Assembly (NCBI GenBank): GCA_030141605.1
Contig: JAQGDQ010001411.1
Location: 1 to 20,994 of the forward strand
Reading direction: 5' to 3'
DNA from: Tubiluchus corallicola
Taxonomy: Eukaryota > Priapulida > Priapulimorpha > Priapulimorphida > Tubiluchidae
DNA: 20,994 bases
Of this stretch, positions 1-9,242 are shown piece by piece. The position numbers and the translations under genes were made by a program. The notes beneath the pieces were generated by a model, which was not told the DNA's origin, did no database searches, and was given only the letters and a program-made list of their open reading frames with translations. Position 1 is the first letter of the stretch. Each line of letters begins with the position of its first letter.

Positions 1-1084
1 GAAATAACTGACATACTACCACCTTTTTCATTCGTTTCTTTGTTCAATTTTTTCACTCGTTATTCACTTGCACCTACATTCTTACACAATACACACTGTG
101 ATATATAAATCAATACATGATGCGGTGTACTGGATGAAATAACTGACATACTACCACCTTTTTCATTCGTTTCTTTGTTCAATTTTTTCAATCATTATTC
201 ACTTGCACCTACATTTTTACACAATACACACTGTGACATATAAATCAATACATGATGCGGTGTACTGGATGAAATAACTGACATACTACCACCTTTTTCA
301 TTCGTTTCTTTGTTCAATTTTTTTCACTCATTGTTCACTTCCACCTACATTCTTACACAATATACACTGTGATATACAAATCAATACACGATGCGGTGTA
401 CTGGATGAAATAACTGACATACTACCACCTTTTTCATTCGTTTCTTTGTTCAATTTTTTTCACTCATTGTTCACTTCCACCTACATTCTTACACAATATA
501 CACTGTGATATACAAATCAATACACGATGCGGTGTACTGGATGAAATAACTGACATACTACCACCTTTTTCATTCGTTTCTTTGTTCAATTTTTTCACTC
601 GTTATTCACTTGCACCTACATTCTTACACAATACACACTGTGATATACAAATCAATACACGATGCGGTGTACTGGATGAAATAACTGACATACTACCACC
701 TTTTTCATTCGTTTCTTTGTTCAATTTTTTTCACTCGTTATTCACTTGCACCTACATTCTTACACAATACACACTGTGATATACAAATCAATACATGATG
801 CGGTGTACTGGATGAAATAACTGACATACTACCACCTTTTTCATTCGTTTCTTTGTTCAATTTTTTTCACTCATTGTTCACTTCCACCTACATTCTTACA
901 CAATATACACTGTGATATACAAATCAATACACGATGCGGTGTACTGGATGAAATAACTGACATACTACCACCTTTTTCATTCGTTTCTTTGTTCAATTTT
1001 TTCACTCGTTATTCACTTGCACCTACATTCTTACACAATACACACAGTGATATACAAATCAATACACGATGCGGTTTACTGGAT
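1..1084. repeat. 135/136-bp tandem repeat, 8 copies
   Basis: Eight head-to-tail copies start at 1, 136, 271, 407, 543, 678, 814 and 950, each opening with GAAATAACTGACATACTACC. Two sub-types alternate irregularly. One is 135-136 bp and reads CTCGTTATTCACTTGCACC. The other is 136 bp and reads CTCATTGTTCACTTCCACC (copies 3, 4 and 7). Copies 3 and 4 look identical, which suggests recent duplication. The last copy ends in GGTTTACTGGAT, after which the sequence diverges. The array begins at base 1, so its true left edge lies outside the window. The short open frame inside it (582-779) is a product of the repeat and not a gene. No function is visible. Confidence 0.97.
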
Positions 1085-1722
1085 AAAATAACTGCCATTC
1101 TGCGATTTCCTTGAACAGAATTTCAGTTAATTTGAGCTGTAAAAGCGAGTAATTTCACCTTCATCTAACGACGATGATTTTACTGCCTTCTCTAAATTGT
1201 CTCCTCCATTTGCTCAGCAGTTAGAGGAGTTCTTTTCTCGTCAGTTTCCGGTTCAATAACTTCTCTTTCTGTCGTACAAATTAAGAGACGGCAACAAATT
1301 CTCATCAGTGGATTTGCACACGAAGTTTGACTTGTTATTGACGAAGCCAGACGAAAGGTTCGTTTATTTGTTTGAACTTGGCTTCAGGCGAAGTTAGATT
1401 GTTTGATTTGTGTAACAAAAATTGAGTCAGTTTAACGTCTTACAAGCGCTACAGGGTTTCCGTTGATTTCTACTCGCAGCAGGGGTCGTGGTTAAAGGAA
1501 AACAGTACCATAATTTTTATCGTGATTTAAAATGATCTAAAGTGAAGATGATATGAAAAAAGTTGTTTTAAAATTGAATTATGTTCAAGGAAACTTACAA
1601 GTTATTACAATTAAGGCTGGTTAATATCGTTAGCGTTTCGTATACTCATACTGGAATTAGATGGGGGGGGGGGTTTACCCTGAAACGTATTATGCTGTAA
1701 TGGCTGACTAGTGAAGTCGTAC
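1085..1722. other. Single-copy spacer, no gene seen
   Basis: After the repeat array there are about 640 bases without a recognisable gene, RNA or mobile element. The only notable item is an 11-G run at 1663-1673. Short open frames here have no recognisable protein motif. Confidence 0.6.
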
Positions 1723-1890
1723 AGCATGTTCAGACTACAGACTAAGACCTGCTGTGAGTTACTCTGTGACAGTAAACACGAGCTGACACTCACTTCTCTG
1801 TTTACTGTAAGTAACTCACAAGCATGTTCAGACTAGAGAACAAAATTTGCTGTGAGTTACTCTCTGACAGTAAGCACGAGCTAACACTCA
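1723..1890. repeat. 98-bp direct duplication with an inverted segment between
   Basis: About 70 bases starting AGCATGTTCAGACTA at 1723 recur at 1821 with few changes (offset 98). Both copies contain TGTGAGTTACTCT..GACAGTAA and end in CTGACACTCA or CTAACACTCA. The stretch between them (TTTACTGTAAGTAACTCACA, 1801-1820) is an imperfect reverse complement of the TGTGAGTTACT..ACAGTAAA part of each copy (1753-1776 and 1851-1872). A hairpin is therefore possible with either flanking copy. Confidence 0.85.
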
Positions 1891-1955
1891 TGTGATTATT
1901 TTTTCAAACTTTACGCAATGTTATCTAAACTTGTTTCAAATTACCTACCATCAAA

Positions 1956-2045
1956 ATGGCTGCGTCTAACAGTCATCGCTGGAGTTTAAATTTACATGTT
2001 TTATACAGCGTTACTGCCGAGCCAAGCTCTGAATGCAAAAAGGCA
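1956..2045 (+). CDS. Possible first coding exon (30 codons), unrecognised
   Basis: An ATG at 1956 sits in good animal start context (TCAAAATGGCT, A at -3 and G at +4). It opens 30 codons beginning MAASNSHRWSLNLHVLYS and ending at GCA, directly before a strong 5' splice-donor-like sequence GTAAGT (2046-2051). Without splicing the frame continues only to a stop after about 55 codons. I do not recognise the peptide. The start motif resembles the ATGGCG motif repeated in the neighbouring 162-bp units, so this may be a related YY1/TISU-like regulatory site and not a coding exon. Coding status is weak without transcript data. Confidence 0.15.
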
Positions 2046-2135
2046 GTAAGTGGTGTAAAAGTTCAACAGAATTTTTTAAGGTTTAAGGTTTTAAGCAAAG
2101 GGTTTTCTTGTGCTTTAAGATTTCGGTAATTATTG

Positions 2136-2774
2136 TAAGTAAAAAATGTGCATGTAAAAATTTAATGGTAGCTTAAAATAAATTATAATTCGTAGTGTAA
2201 ATAAATTAACTGTTAATTTATTCAAAATGGCGTCGCAACTAAATTACGAAAACAATTCCACCATGTTTAATGACAAAATATCTCGTAAGTAAAAGTAAGT
2301 AAAAAAAATGTGCATGTAAAAATTTAATGGTAGCTTAAAATAAATTATAATTCGTAGTGTAAATAAATTAACTGTTAATTTATTCAAAATGGCGTCGCAA
2401 CTAAATTACGAAAACAATTCCACCATGTTTAATGACAAAATATCTCGTAAGTAAAAGTAAGTAAAAAAAATGTGCATGTAAAAATTTAATGGTAGCTTAA
2501 AATAAATTATAATTCGTAGTGTAAATAAATTAACTGTTAATTTATTCAAAATGGCGTCGCAACTAAATTACGAAAACAATTCCACCATGTTTAATGACAA
2601 AATATCTCGTAAGTAAAAGTAAGTAAAAAAAATGTGCATGTAGAAAATTTAATGGTAGCTCAAAATCAATTATAATTCGTAGTGTAAATAAATTAACTGT
2701 TAATTTATTCAAAATGGCGTCGCAACTAAATTACGAAAACAATTCCACCATGTTTAATGACAAAATATCTCGTT
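2136..2774. repeat. 162-bp tandem repeat, 4 copies
   Basis: Four near-identical copies have the anchor ATGTGCATG at 2146, 2308, 2470 and 2632. Each unit carries TTCAAAATGGCGTCGCAAC with its ATG at 2227, 2389, 2551 and 2714. A 19-codon open stretch follows (starting MASQLNYENNSTMF), and the first three copies then have a donor-like TCTCGTAAGT. The fourth copy reads TCTCGTTAAAC and so lacks the donor. Near-identity of the copies points to recent expansion. The ATGGCG motif matches the YY1/TISU type of site; whether it is used is unknown. Confidence 0.95.
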
Positions 2775-3381
2775 AAACAAGTTAGTAAATATCGCAAACA
2801 TGGCGCTGCCTATTTCTCTGCTAATTTTCAAAATTTATTTGCACATTAAGCCGTAAAATCCATAATTACATTGAGAATAATAATACTCATAATCCAGGCT
2901 CATGCAAGATGGATTACAACGAGTCTATCGACCACCCTGGGCTCCCCACTAATTTGTATTAATGCATTTCACTACCGTTACTGATGTATTTGGTTAAAGT
3001 AAGGCTTACGATGCATTAGCAAAGTACATTATGGTTTCAGTACACAGTGGGGCTTCCCGGTCAATATTTGATGATGGGACCAAACTGGCTTCATTTCTGG
3101 AGGGAGTTATTCAGCCCCCTGGTGAGACGAAATTGAAATAGCGCGGCGCTCGTAATTAGGGGCTTGTTAAGTTCAAGGTTTGCGAGTTAAAGGAAAAGAA
3201 TCACCAACCCTCGAACATTTATTTCATCTTATTTTATTGCATTTTAATATACAATTAAAAATATTGACATCACCACACAAGATACGCGTATAGGATGTTT
3301 TGCTTAAAAATGTAAAAGAAATTTAAATATTTTTTATCTCCCGCCAAACGAACGTTGATGCTTGTATATTTGGAAAAAAAT
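2775..3381. other. Spacer with a further ATGGCG motif and a short open frame
   Basis: About 600 bases hold no recognised gene. CAAACATGGCGCTGCC (ATG at 2800) is one more YY1/TISU-like motif just downstream of the 162-bp array. A 36-codon frame at 3031-3141 (starts MVSVHSGASRSIFDDGTK) overlaps a second open frame in the next phase. Neither resembles a family I know, and I do not call them genes. Confidence 0.4.
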
Positions 3382-4944
3382 GACGTAAGCTGGTGTCTGC
3401 TGGGCAGCGTGAATGCTGTGAAGGCAAGCTGTGATGACGTAAGCTGGTGTCTGCTGGGCAGTGTGAATGCAGTGAAGGCAAGCTGTGATGACGTAAGCTG
3501 GTGTCTGCTGGGCAGCGTGAATGCAGTGAAGTCAAGCTGTGATGACGTAAGCTGGTGTCTGCTGGGCAGCGTGAATGCAGTGAAGTCAAGCTGTGATGAT
3601 GTAAGCTGGTGTCTGCTGGGCAGCGTGAATGCAGTGAAGTCAAGCTGTGATGACGTAAGCTGGTGTCTGCTGGGCAGTTTGAATGCAGTGAAGTCAAGCT
3701 GTGATGACGTAAGCTGGTATCTGCTGGGCAGTTTGAATGCAGTGAAGGCAAGCTGTGATGACGTAAGCTGGTGTCTGCTGGGCAGCTTGAATGCAGTGAA
3801 GGCAAGCTGTGATGACGTAAGCTGGTGTCTGCTGGGCAGCGTGAATGCAGTGAAGGCAAGCTGTGATGACGTAAGCTGGTGTCTGCTGGGCAGCGTGAAT
3901 GCAGTGAAGGCAAGCTGTGATGACGTAAGCTGGTGTCTGTTGGGCAGCGTGAATGCAGTGAAGGCAAGCTGTGATGACGTAAGCTGGTGTCTGCTGGGCA
4001 GTTTGAATGCAGTGAAGTCAAGCTGTGATGACGTAAGCTGGTATCTGCTGGGCAGTTTGAATGCAGTGAAGGCAAGCTGTGATGACGTAAGCTGGTGTCT
4101 GCTGGGCAGCGTGAATGCAGTGAAGGCAAGCTGTGATGACGTAAGCTGGTGTCTGCTGGGCAGCGTGAATGCAGTGAAGGCAAGCTGTGATGATGTAAGC
4201 TGGTGTCTGCTGGGCAGCGTGAATGCAGTGAAGGCAAGCTGTGATGACGTAAGCTGGTGTCTGCTGGGCAGCGTGAATGCAGTGAAGGCAAGCTGTGATG
4301 ACGTAAGCTGGTGTCTGCTGGGCAGCGTGGATGCAGTGAAGGCAAGCTGTGATGACGTAAGCTGGTGTCTGCTGGGCAGCGTGAATGCAGTGAAGGTAAG
4401 CTGTGATGACGTAAGCTGGTGTCTGCTGGGCAGCGTGAATGCAGTGAAGGCAAGCTGTGATGACGTAAGCTGGTGTCTGCTTGGCAGCGTGAATGCAGTG
4501 AAGGCAAGCTGTGATGACGTAAGCTGGTGTCTGCTTGGCAGCGTGAATGCAGTGAAGGCAAGCTGTGATGACGTAAGCTGGTGTCTGCTGGGCAGCGTGA
4601 ATGCAGTGAAGGCAAGCTGTGATGACGTAAGCTGGTGTCTGCTTGGCAGCGTGAATGCAGTGAAGGCAAGCTGTGATGACGTAAGCTGGTGTCTGCTGGG
4701 CAGTGTGAATGCAGTGAAGGCAAGCTGTGATGACGTAAGCTGGTGTCTGCTGGGCAGCGTGAATGCAGTGAAGGCAAGCTGTGATGACGTAAGCTGGTGT
4801 CTGCTGGGCAGCGTGAATGCAGTGAAGGCAAGCTGTGACGTAAGCTGGTGTCTGCTGGGCAGAGTGAATGCAGTGAAGGCAAGCTGTGATGACGTAAGCT
4901 GGTGTCTGCTGGGCAGCGTGAATGCAGTGAAGGCAAGCTGTGAT
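3382..4944. repeat. 54-bp minisatellite, 29 copies
   Basis: The GTAAGCTGG anchor recurs at 3385 and then every 54 bases up to 4789, then at 4840 (one unit lost 3 bp, GAT) and 4894, giving 29 units. The consensus starts GATGACGTAAGCTGGTGTCT. Because 54 is divisible by three and the unit lacks stops in several phases, open frames of more than 500 codons run on both strands (plus unit DDVSWCLLGSVNAVKASC; minus unit LPSLHSRCPADTSLRHHS). These need no selection to stay open, and differences between units do not favour silent changes, so I do not call a protein. A two-unit variant block (GGTATCTG with CAGTTTGAATG) at about 3655-3762 recurs at 3979-4086, offset 324 bp (six units). Nearly every unit contains TGACGTAA, a CRE/bZIP-like octamer; two read TGATGTAA. 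Confidence 0.97.
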
Positions 4945-5680
4945 GAAGGTACGCGTTAAGAAATTTCTACAGTTCACTCAGAAGTTCAGTTACTCTAACG
5001 TTGTATTTAACTGTGTTTACGTAAAAATTAGTCATTTGATCAATTATGACCAAGATTAAAGCTGTTTAATCTACGTGAGTTTAATCTGCAGAGTTTTAAT
5101 CAAAGGTGTAAGTAATGTGTATGTAATTAACATTAATTATGTTAATTACCTTAAAATGTGTAAGTAATTAACATTAATTATGTAATTTGCAGATTTTTGT
5201 TGACTTTTAGATACGCATGTAAACTTAAAATTTGTTGACGAAACGATTTAGCTCAATTGCCAACTTTAGTCGGACGTGTGCCCGTAAATTCACCGACTGC
5301 AATCGTCTGTGTGTCAATTTACTTGAACTAAAACATGCGGTCAATATTAGTGTAATCGGCAGTGACAATGTCCCGGAATTTAATTCAACATTGAGAGGAT
5401 TACCCGTCTTTCCCAGTGCTTGATTAACTTCATTCGTTGACTTCCAATGTGACCTGCATGAAATTGAGGATTTCAAAACTGGCTTCACAAATCCTATCCT
5501 ATCCACTGCGCATGCGCTGTAGTTGCCTAGCTTTTCTCTGCTGTAGAGTTGTTGTTGATAATGATTTTGTGGCGTTCCAGCGGTAATTAACAATCAAGTG
5601 GAAGATTTTCGTGTTTAATTATTTCCCTCTCTTGAGTTGATTAACGTGCTGTAGCTCTAGTACTGATGCCAATACGAACT
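4945..5680. other. Single-copy spacer with AT-rich inverted repeat
   Basis: No recognisable gene. GTAATTAACAT (5123-5133) and ATGTTAATTAC (5139-5149) form a perfect 11-bp stem with a 5-base loop. A partial second copy, GTAATTAACATTAATTATGT, starts at about 5164. Open frames of 122 codons on the minus strand (5225-5593) and 63 codons on the plus strand (5232-5423) overlap each other and resemble no family I know; they may be chance. Confidence 0.5.
5508..5517. promoter_or_regulatory. NRF1-type palindrome GCGCATGCGC
   Basis: CTGCGCATGCGCTG is a full match to the palindromic NRF1 binding consensus (YGCGCAYGCGCR-like), which is common in animal promoters. No TATA box, start exon or other promoter element is evident next to it, so promoter activity is inference only. 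Confidence 0.45.
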
Positions 5681-5802
5681 CACCATCATCGTCGTCGTCA
5701 TCGTCGTCGTCATCATGATCGTCGTCATCATCATCATTATCACCATCACCATCATCATCGTCATCATCATCACCATCATCATTTGCTCTACCACAACTAT
5801 CA

Positions 5803-5837
<35 letters not shown>

Positions 5838-5988
5838 ATCATCATCATTTGCTCTACCACAACTATCATCATCATTTGTTCTATCACTACCATCATCATC
5901 ATCATTGTCGTCGTCATCATCATCATCGTCATCATCATCACCATCATCATCATCATCACCATCATCATTTGCTCTACCACAACTATCA

Positions 5989-6023
<35 letters not shown>

Positions 6024-6372
6024 ATCATCATCATCACCATCATCATTTGCTCTACCACAACTATCATCATCATTATCATCATCATCATTTGTTCTATCAC
6101 TACCATCATCATCATCATTGTCGTCGTCATCATCATCATCATCGTCATCATCATCACCATCACCATCATCATCATCACCATCATCATTTGCTCTACCACA
6201 ACTATCATCATCGTCGTCATCATCGTCGTCGTCGTCGTCGTCATCATCATCACCATCATCATTTGCTCTACCACAACTATCATCATCATCATCATTTGTT
6301 CTATCACTACCATCATCATCATCATTGTCGTCGTCATCATCGTCATCGTCATTATCATCTCCATTATCAATG
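5681..6372. repeat. (CAT/CGT)n trinucleotide repeat with ~200-bp higher-order units
   Basis: A run of CAT, CGT and CAC triplets is punctuated by two linker sequences: TTTGCTCTACCACAACTATC at 5782, 5848, 5968, 6047, 6187 and 6262, and TTTGTTCTATCACTACC at about 5877, 6088 and 6296. The linkers define three higher-order units of roughly 190-220 bp, each holding two of the first linker and one of the second. The long frames of His/Arg, Ile/Val, Ser or Met/Thr on both strands are repeat artefacts. Confidence 0.95.
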
Positions 6373-6870
6373 CTATCTCCGTTTTATTTTATTTTTCGTT
6401 GTTATTCTCATCTTCGCTACCAGTGCCGCAGTCATCAACATAACATATATTATTATAAACTTCGTCATTGTCTTGATCATGTTACGATACTCATGGTCAT
6501 CATTATCATTATTGTTGTTATCGTCATTATCATCGTCACTACCATCGTCGCATTCTTATCAACTTCTTTCATTATTATTACTGTCACTCTAACATTATAG
6601 CTGTCGTCATCATCGTCGCCATTTCTTTTTTCACCAGTTCAAAACCGGAGCTTTCAGCATCACAATCACTTCTTTAATTGTTGTTATCGTCATCATCATC
6701 ATCGTCACTGTCATCGTCGCATTCTTATCTACTTCTTTCGTTATTATTACTGTCACTCCAACATTATAGCTGTCGTCATCGTCATCGTCACTGTCATCGT
6801 CGCATTCTTATCTACTTCTTTCATTATTATTACTGTCACTCCAACATTATAGCTGTCGTCATCATGAACA
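6373..6870. repeat. Degenerate continuation with an 83-bp duplicated block
   Basis: The triplet-rich sequence decays into imperfect CAT/CGT runs. A block starting CATTCTTATC, with ACTTCTTTC and ACTGTCACTC(C/T)AACATTATAG, occurs at 6551, 6720 and 6803. Spacings are 169 and 83 bp, roughly two units and one unit. No gene is visible. Confidence 0.8.
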
Positions 6871-7038
6871 TCATCGCCAGTCTCTTTCATCTCAATCTTC
6901 TTCTGACTTGATGATGAATTTCACCATGCAGCCTCTTCTGCCTATGTACACAGCACACAGGTTAACAATTTATAATGGGTCTGTATTAGCAAATCAAACA
7001 AAGGTTATTTACCATGGAGAGCTGTGAGATCTGCCGCC

Positions 7039-7126
7039 ATGAGTGGAAAACACTTCACTGTTAATATCCATATGGCAGTCAGAGTCAATGAACAGCTTGT
7101 GGCTGTGTCAGAAATCCCTGCTAAAA
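7039..7126 (+). CDS. Possible short coding exon, unrecognised
   Basis: CTGCCGCCATGAGTGG gives a start codon at 7039 in near-ideal vertebrate-style Kozak context. The frame reads MSGKHFTVNIHMAVRVNEQL and continues to AAAA at 7126, directly before a donor-like GTAAGA (7127-7132). Read through, it stops at 7135-7137, giving a 32-codon product. An upstream ATG at 7014 in ACCATGG context opens a different 16-codon frame (MESCEICRHEWKTLHC). I recognise neither peptide. The tandem repeat starts just downstream, so any intron would begin with it. Chance occurrence is quite possible. Confidence 0.15.
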
Positions 7127-7150
7127 GTAAGAATTAAAACCTTTTGGAAA

Positions 7151-7583
7151 CAATACTTCTGGAATGTCTTTCTGGAATTTCGGGTCACTCAATGCAAGCA
7201 TGGGTTCAAGACTCTACTTCTGACATCCTAGAGACCAATAACAATACTTCTGGAATGTCTTTCTGGAATTTCCGGTACGTCAATGCAAGCATGGGTCCAA
7301 GACGCTACTTCTGACATCCTAGAAGCCAATAACAGTACTTCTGGAATGTCTTTCTGGAATTGCGGTCCGTCAATACAAGCATAAGCTCACCACTACTTCT
7401 GACATCATAGAGACCAATAACAATACTTCTGGAATGTCTTTCTGGAATTTCGGGATGTCAATATAAGCATGGGTCCAAGACGCTACTTCTGACATCCTAG
7501 AAACCAATAACAATACTTCTGGAATGTCTTTCTGGAATTTCCGGTCAGCCAATGCAAGCATAAACCATCAATAATACTTCTGT
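7151..7583. repeat. ~90-bp tandem repeat, about 4.7 copies
   Basis: Units begin at 7151, 7242, 7333, 7421 and 7511 (periods 91, 91, 88, 90) with CAATACTTCTGGAATGTC. They continue through TTTCTGGAATTTC, a CAATGCAAGCATGGGT-like segment and ACTTCTGACATCCTAGA. Each unit carries TTCTGGAA twice, 13 bp apart, for example at 7157-7164 and 7170-7177. TTCnnGAA is the inverted pair of a heat-shock element. Overlapping open frames here are repeat products. Confidence 0.93.
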
Positions 7584-7948
7584 AGAAACAACTGCAACTA
7601 TTACTGATACAGTAGAAGCAACGATGATGGTGGTAACAACAACAACAACAGCAGCAGCAGCAGCAGCAGTAACACCAACTAAATGGCTACTAATAATTAA
7701 GCATCACAAGCAAAATAAATAGGTGCCTGTGACCTGCATATGTTTTTAAACTTCGTTTACATTTCACTTTCACAGAGTTTTTCTAGTAGCTTGTTTATTT
7801 TGTTGTCTATCTCACAATTATCTCTGCCAGGCTGTTTATCTCGTGCAAACTCACCATTATCTCTGCCAGGCGTGAGCAAAATCTCAAGTCTTTCTAATTC
7901 ATCTTGTTCCTAATGGCACTGGCTACGCGCGTAGCACCAGCAAACAAC
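7584..7948. other. Spacer with (AAC)n(AGC)n microsatellite
   Basis: An (AAC)5(AGC)6-type microsatellite occupies 7635-7669. TATCTCTGCCAGGC-like sequence occurs twice (around 7820 and 7858). No gene is seen. Confidence 0.7.
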
Positions 7949-8031
7949 TCCACGTGTCAGCGGGGTCCTCATCGATTAAATCACGGGTTTCCACGTGTCA
8001 GCGGGGTCCTCATCGATTAAATCACGGGTTT
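7949..8031. repeat. 41-bp perfect direct duplication
   Basis: TCCACGTGTCAGCGGGGTCC through ATCGATTAAATCACGGGTTT occurs twice in tandem with a period of 41 bp. Each copy holds a CACGTG E-box. This array shares no sequence with the 41-bp satellite at 16840-19655; the equal length is coincidental. Confidence 0.92.
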
Positions 8032-8147
8032 CCCTATATGGCTAAACGTTGTAATTTGTTTGTTGGTGATATGCACGCCATGAACACGCGGTAGCGACAC
8101 GTTAATTTTCCTCCCAAGATGCCTGCAATAATTGTGCGAGTTAAGTT

Positions 8148-8330
8148 AATCGATTATAAGGAAAGTGATGTTGCAACGATTTGTGAACTGTAAGTAGGCC
8201 ATGTATTAGGCCTGCCCACAAGGAAACATGTTGCAACGATTTGTGAACTGTAAGTAGGCCATATATTAGGCCTGCCCACAAGGAAAGACTGTATCGTCCA
8301 ATCTTTACGAAGGTGATTAGTGACCTGGTA
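8148..8330. repeat. Dispersed repeat copy 1 with internal 60-bp duplication
   Basis: The segment starts TAATCGATTATAAGGAAA and continues TTGCAACGATTTGTGAACTG. Its 60-bp core (8168-8227) is duplicated in tandem at 8228-8287 almost unchanged. The whole is clearly homologous to 10091-10200, where the same order of blocks occurs (TAATCGATT, GAAAC, TTGCAA, ATTTGT, TAAGT, GGCCT, CTG-ATCGT-CAATC). It is therefore a dispersed family. On the minus strand both copies encode a GRPN(I/V)WPTY-like peptide (the 10091 copy has a stop at the W), which hints at a decayed coding element. I do not recognise the family. Confidence 0.75.
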
Positions 8331-8380
8331 GACTTTTACTTCCGTACCAGTGTCACAGTATCTTCGGTCTAGTAAGTCCA

Positions 8381-8860
8381 ATAACAACGCCAACAGCAAC
8401 AACACCATCACTAGCAACAATAACAACAATAGCAGCAACAACAACAACAACAACAGCAGCAGCAGCAATAGCAAAAACAACAACAAAAGAGCTGCAAAAG
8501 CAACTACAACAACGACGACGACAACAACAACAAGAAGCAATAATGACAGCAGCAGCAACATCTGCAGTAGGAAAAGAGGCAGCAGCAGCAACAAGAACAA
8601 CAAAATATCAACAACAAGAACAAGAACAACAACAGCAGCAGCAATAGCAAAAACAACAACAAAAGAGCTGCAACTGCAACAACGACAGCAATAACGACAG
8701 CAGAAGCAACATTTGCAGTAGGAATAGAAGCAGCAGCAGCAGCAACCAGAACAACAAAATCATCATCAATAACAACAACAACACAATGATGGCAACTACA
8801 CCAACAGTGACAGCAGCAGCAGCAACAACAACAACAACAACAGCAGCAGCATCAACAGCC
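8381..8860. repeat. (AAC/AGC)n-rich microsatellite region
   Basis: About 480 bases are made of CAA/CAG-type triplets with some ACG and AAG. Non-triplet landmarks repeat: GCAATAGCAAAAACAACAAC at 8465 and 8641 (offset 176), and TGCAGTAGGAA at 8563 and 8714 (offset 151). This implies larger duplications inside the tract. Long poly-Asn/Ser/Thr and poly-Leu frames are artefacts. Confidence 0.93.
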
Positions 8861-9066
8861 TAGTCTAATGATAAAATCACAAATGTACGGCCACAGCAAG
8901 GCAGAGTTAAGTTTAAGAAAAAAGGTGTCAGGTGTTTCATTATGTTCCATCTCACGTAGTAAGATTTTATTGAACTAAGGGAGTTCAGGGAAAAGGCGAC
9001 TACGTCTTTTGTCAGTGGAGAAAATCCGCAAACCAATAACTTACGCCCGCCTCGTTTCATTATTCG
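8861..9066. other. Spacer, no gene seen
   Basis: About 200 single-copy bases. A 66-codon minus-strand frame covering 8860-9060 resembles no family I know and has no supporting signal. Confidence 0.5.
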
Positions 9067-9120
9067 CCAATCTATTTCTGATTGGAGGTATATAATAGCC
9101 TAAATCGTTACCATGGCAAC
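9067..9120 (+). promoter_or_regulatory. Promoter-like cluster: two CCAAT boxes, TATA, RFX X-box
   Basis: Within 54 bases there are CCAAT (9067-9071), an inverted CCAAT (ATTGG, 9081-9085), TATATAA (9089-9095) and GTTACCATGGCAAC (9107-9120). The last is a perfect palindromic match to the RFX X-box consensus GTNRCC-N2-RGYAAC. NF-Y and RFX sites are known to cooperate in animal promoters, and X-boxes mark many ciliary genes. The order CCAAT, TATA, X-box puts the X-box just downstream of the TATA box, which is unusual. No clear coding exon follows; the next recognisable sequence is LINE-derived. Confidence 0.4.
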
Positions 9121-9242
9121 GCAGTATTCACCTAATTAGTGGGTTTTCTAAGTGCGTGGAGTGAGCAGCCCAGAATGATGCATATAATCTCCATTGTGCA
9201 TAATATGCAACCATGACTATGCAGCATGATCAATAGTTATGA

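Noticed and set aside
1663-1673. G-quadruplex at the poly-G run
   Set aside because: It is a single run of 11 G without further G-tracts nearby; an intramolecular quadruplex is not well supported.
2136-4944. Relationship between the 162-bp and 54-bp arrays (162 = 3 x 54)
   Set aside because: The sequences share no similarity; the ratio is a coincidence.
5225-5593. 122-codon minus-strand open frame
   Set aside because: No recognised family, a competing plus-strand frame, and no start or splice signals; length alone is not convincing.
5657-6600. Open frames of 230-310 codons rich in His/Arg, Ile/Val, Ser or Met/Thr
   Set aside because: They are readings of the CAT/CGT trinucleotide tract in several frames on both strands; there is no non-repetitive domain.
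8154-8694. Poly-Leu (minus) and poly-Asn/Ser/Thr (plus) open frames
   Set aside because: Both are translations of the AAC/AGC microsatellite; the start and end parts are the 60-bp dispersed repeat.
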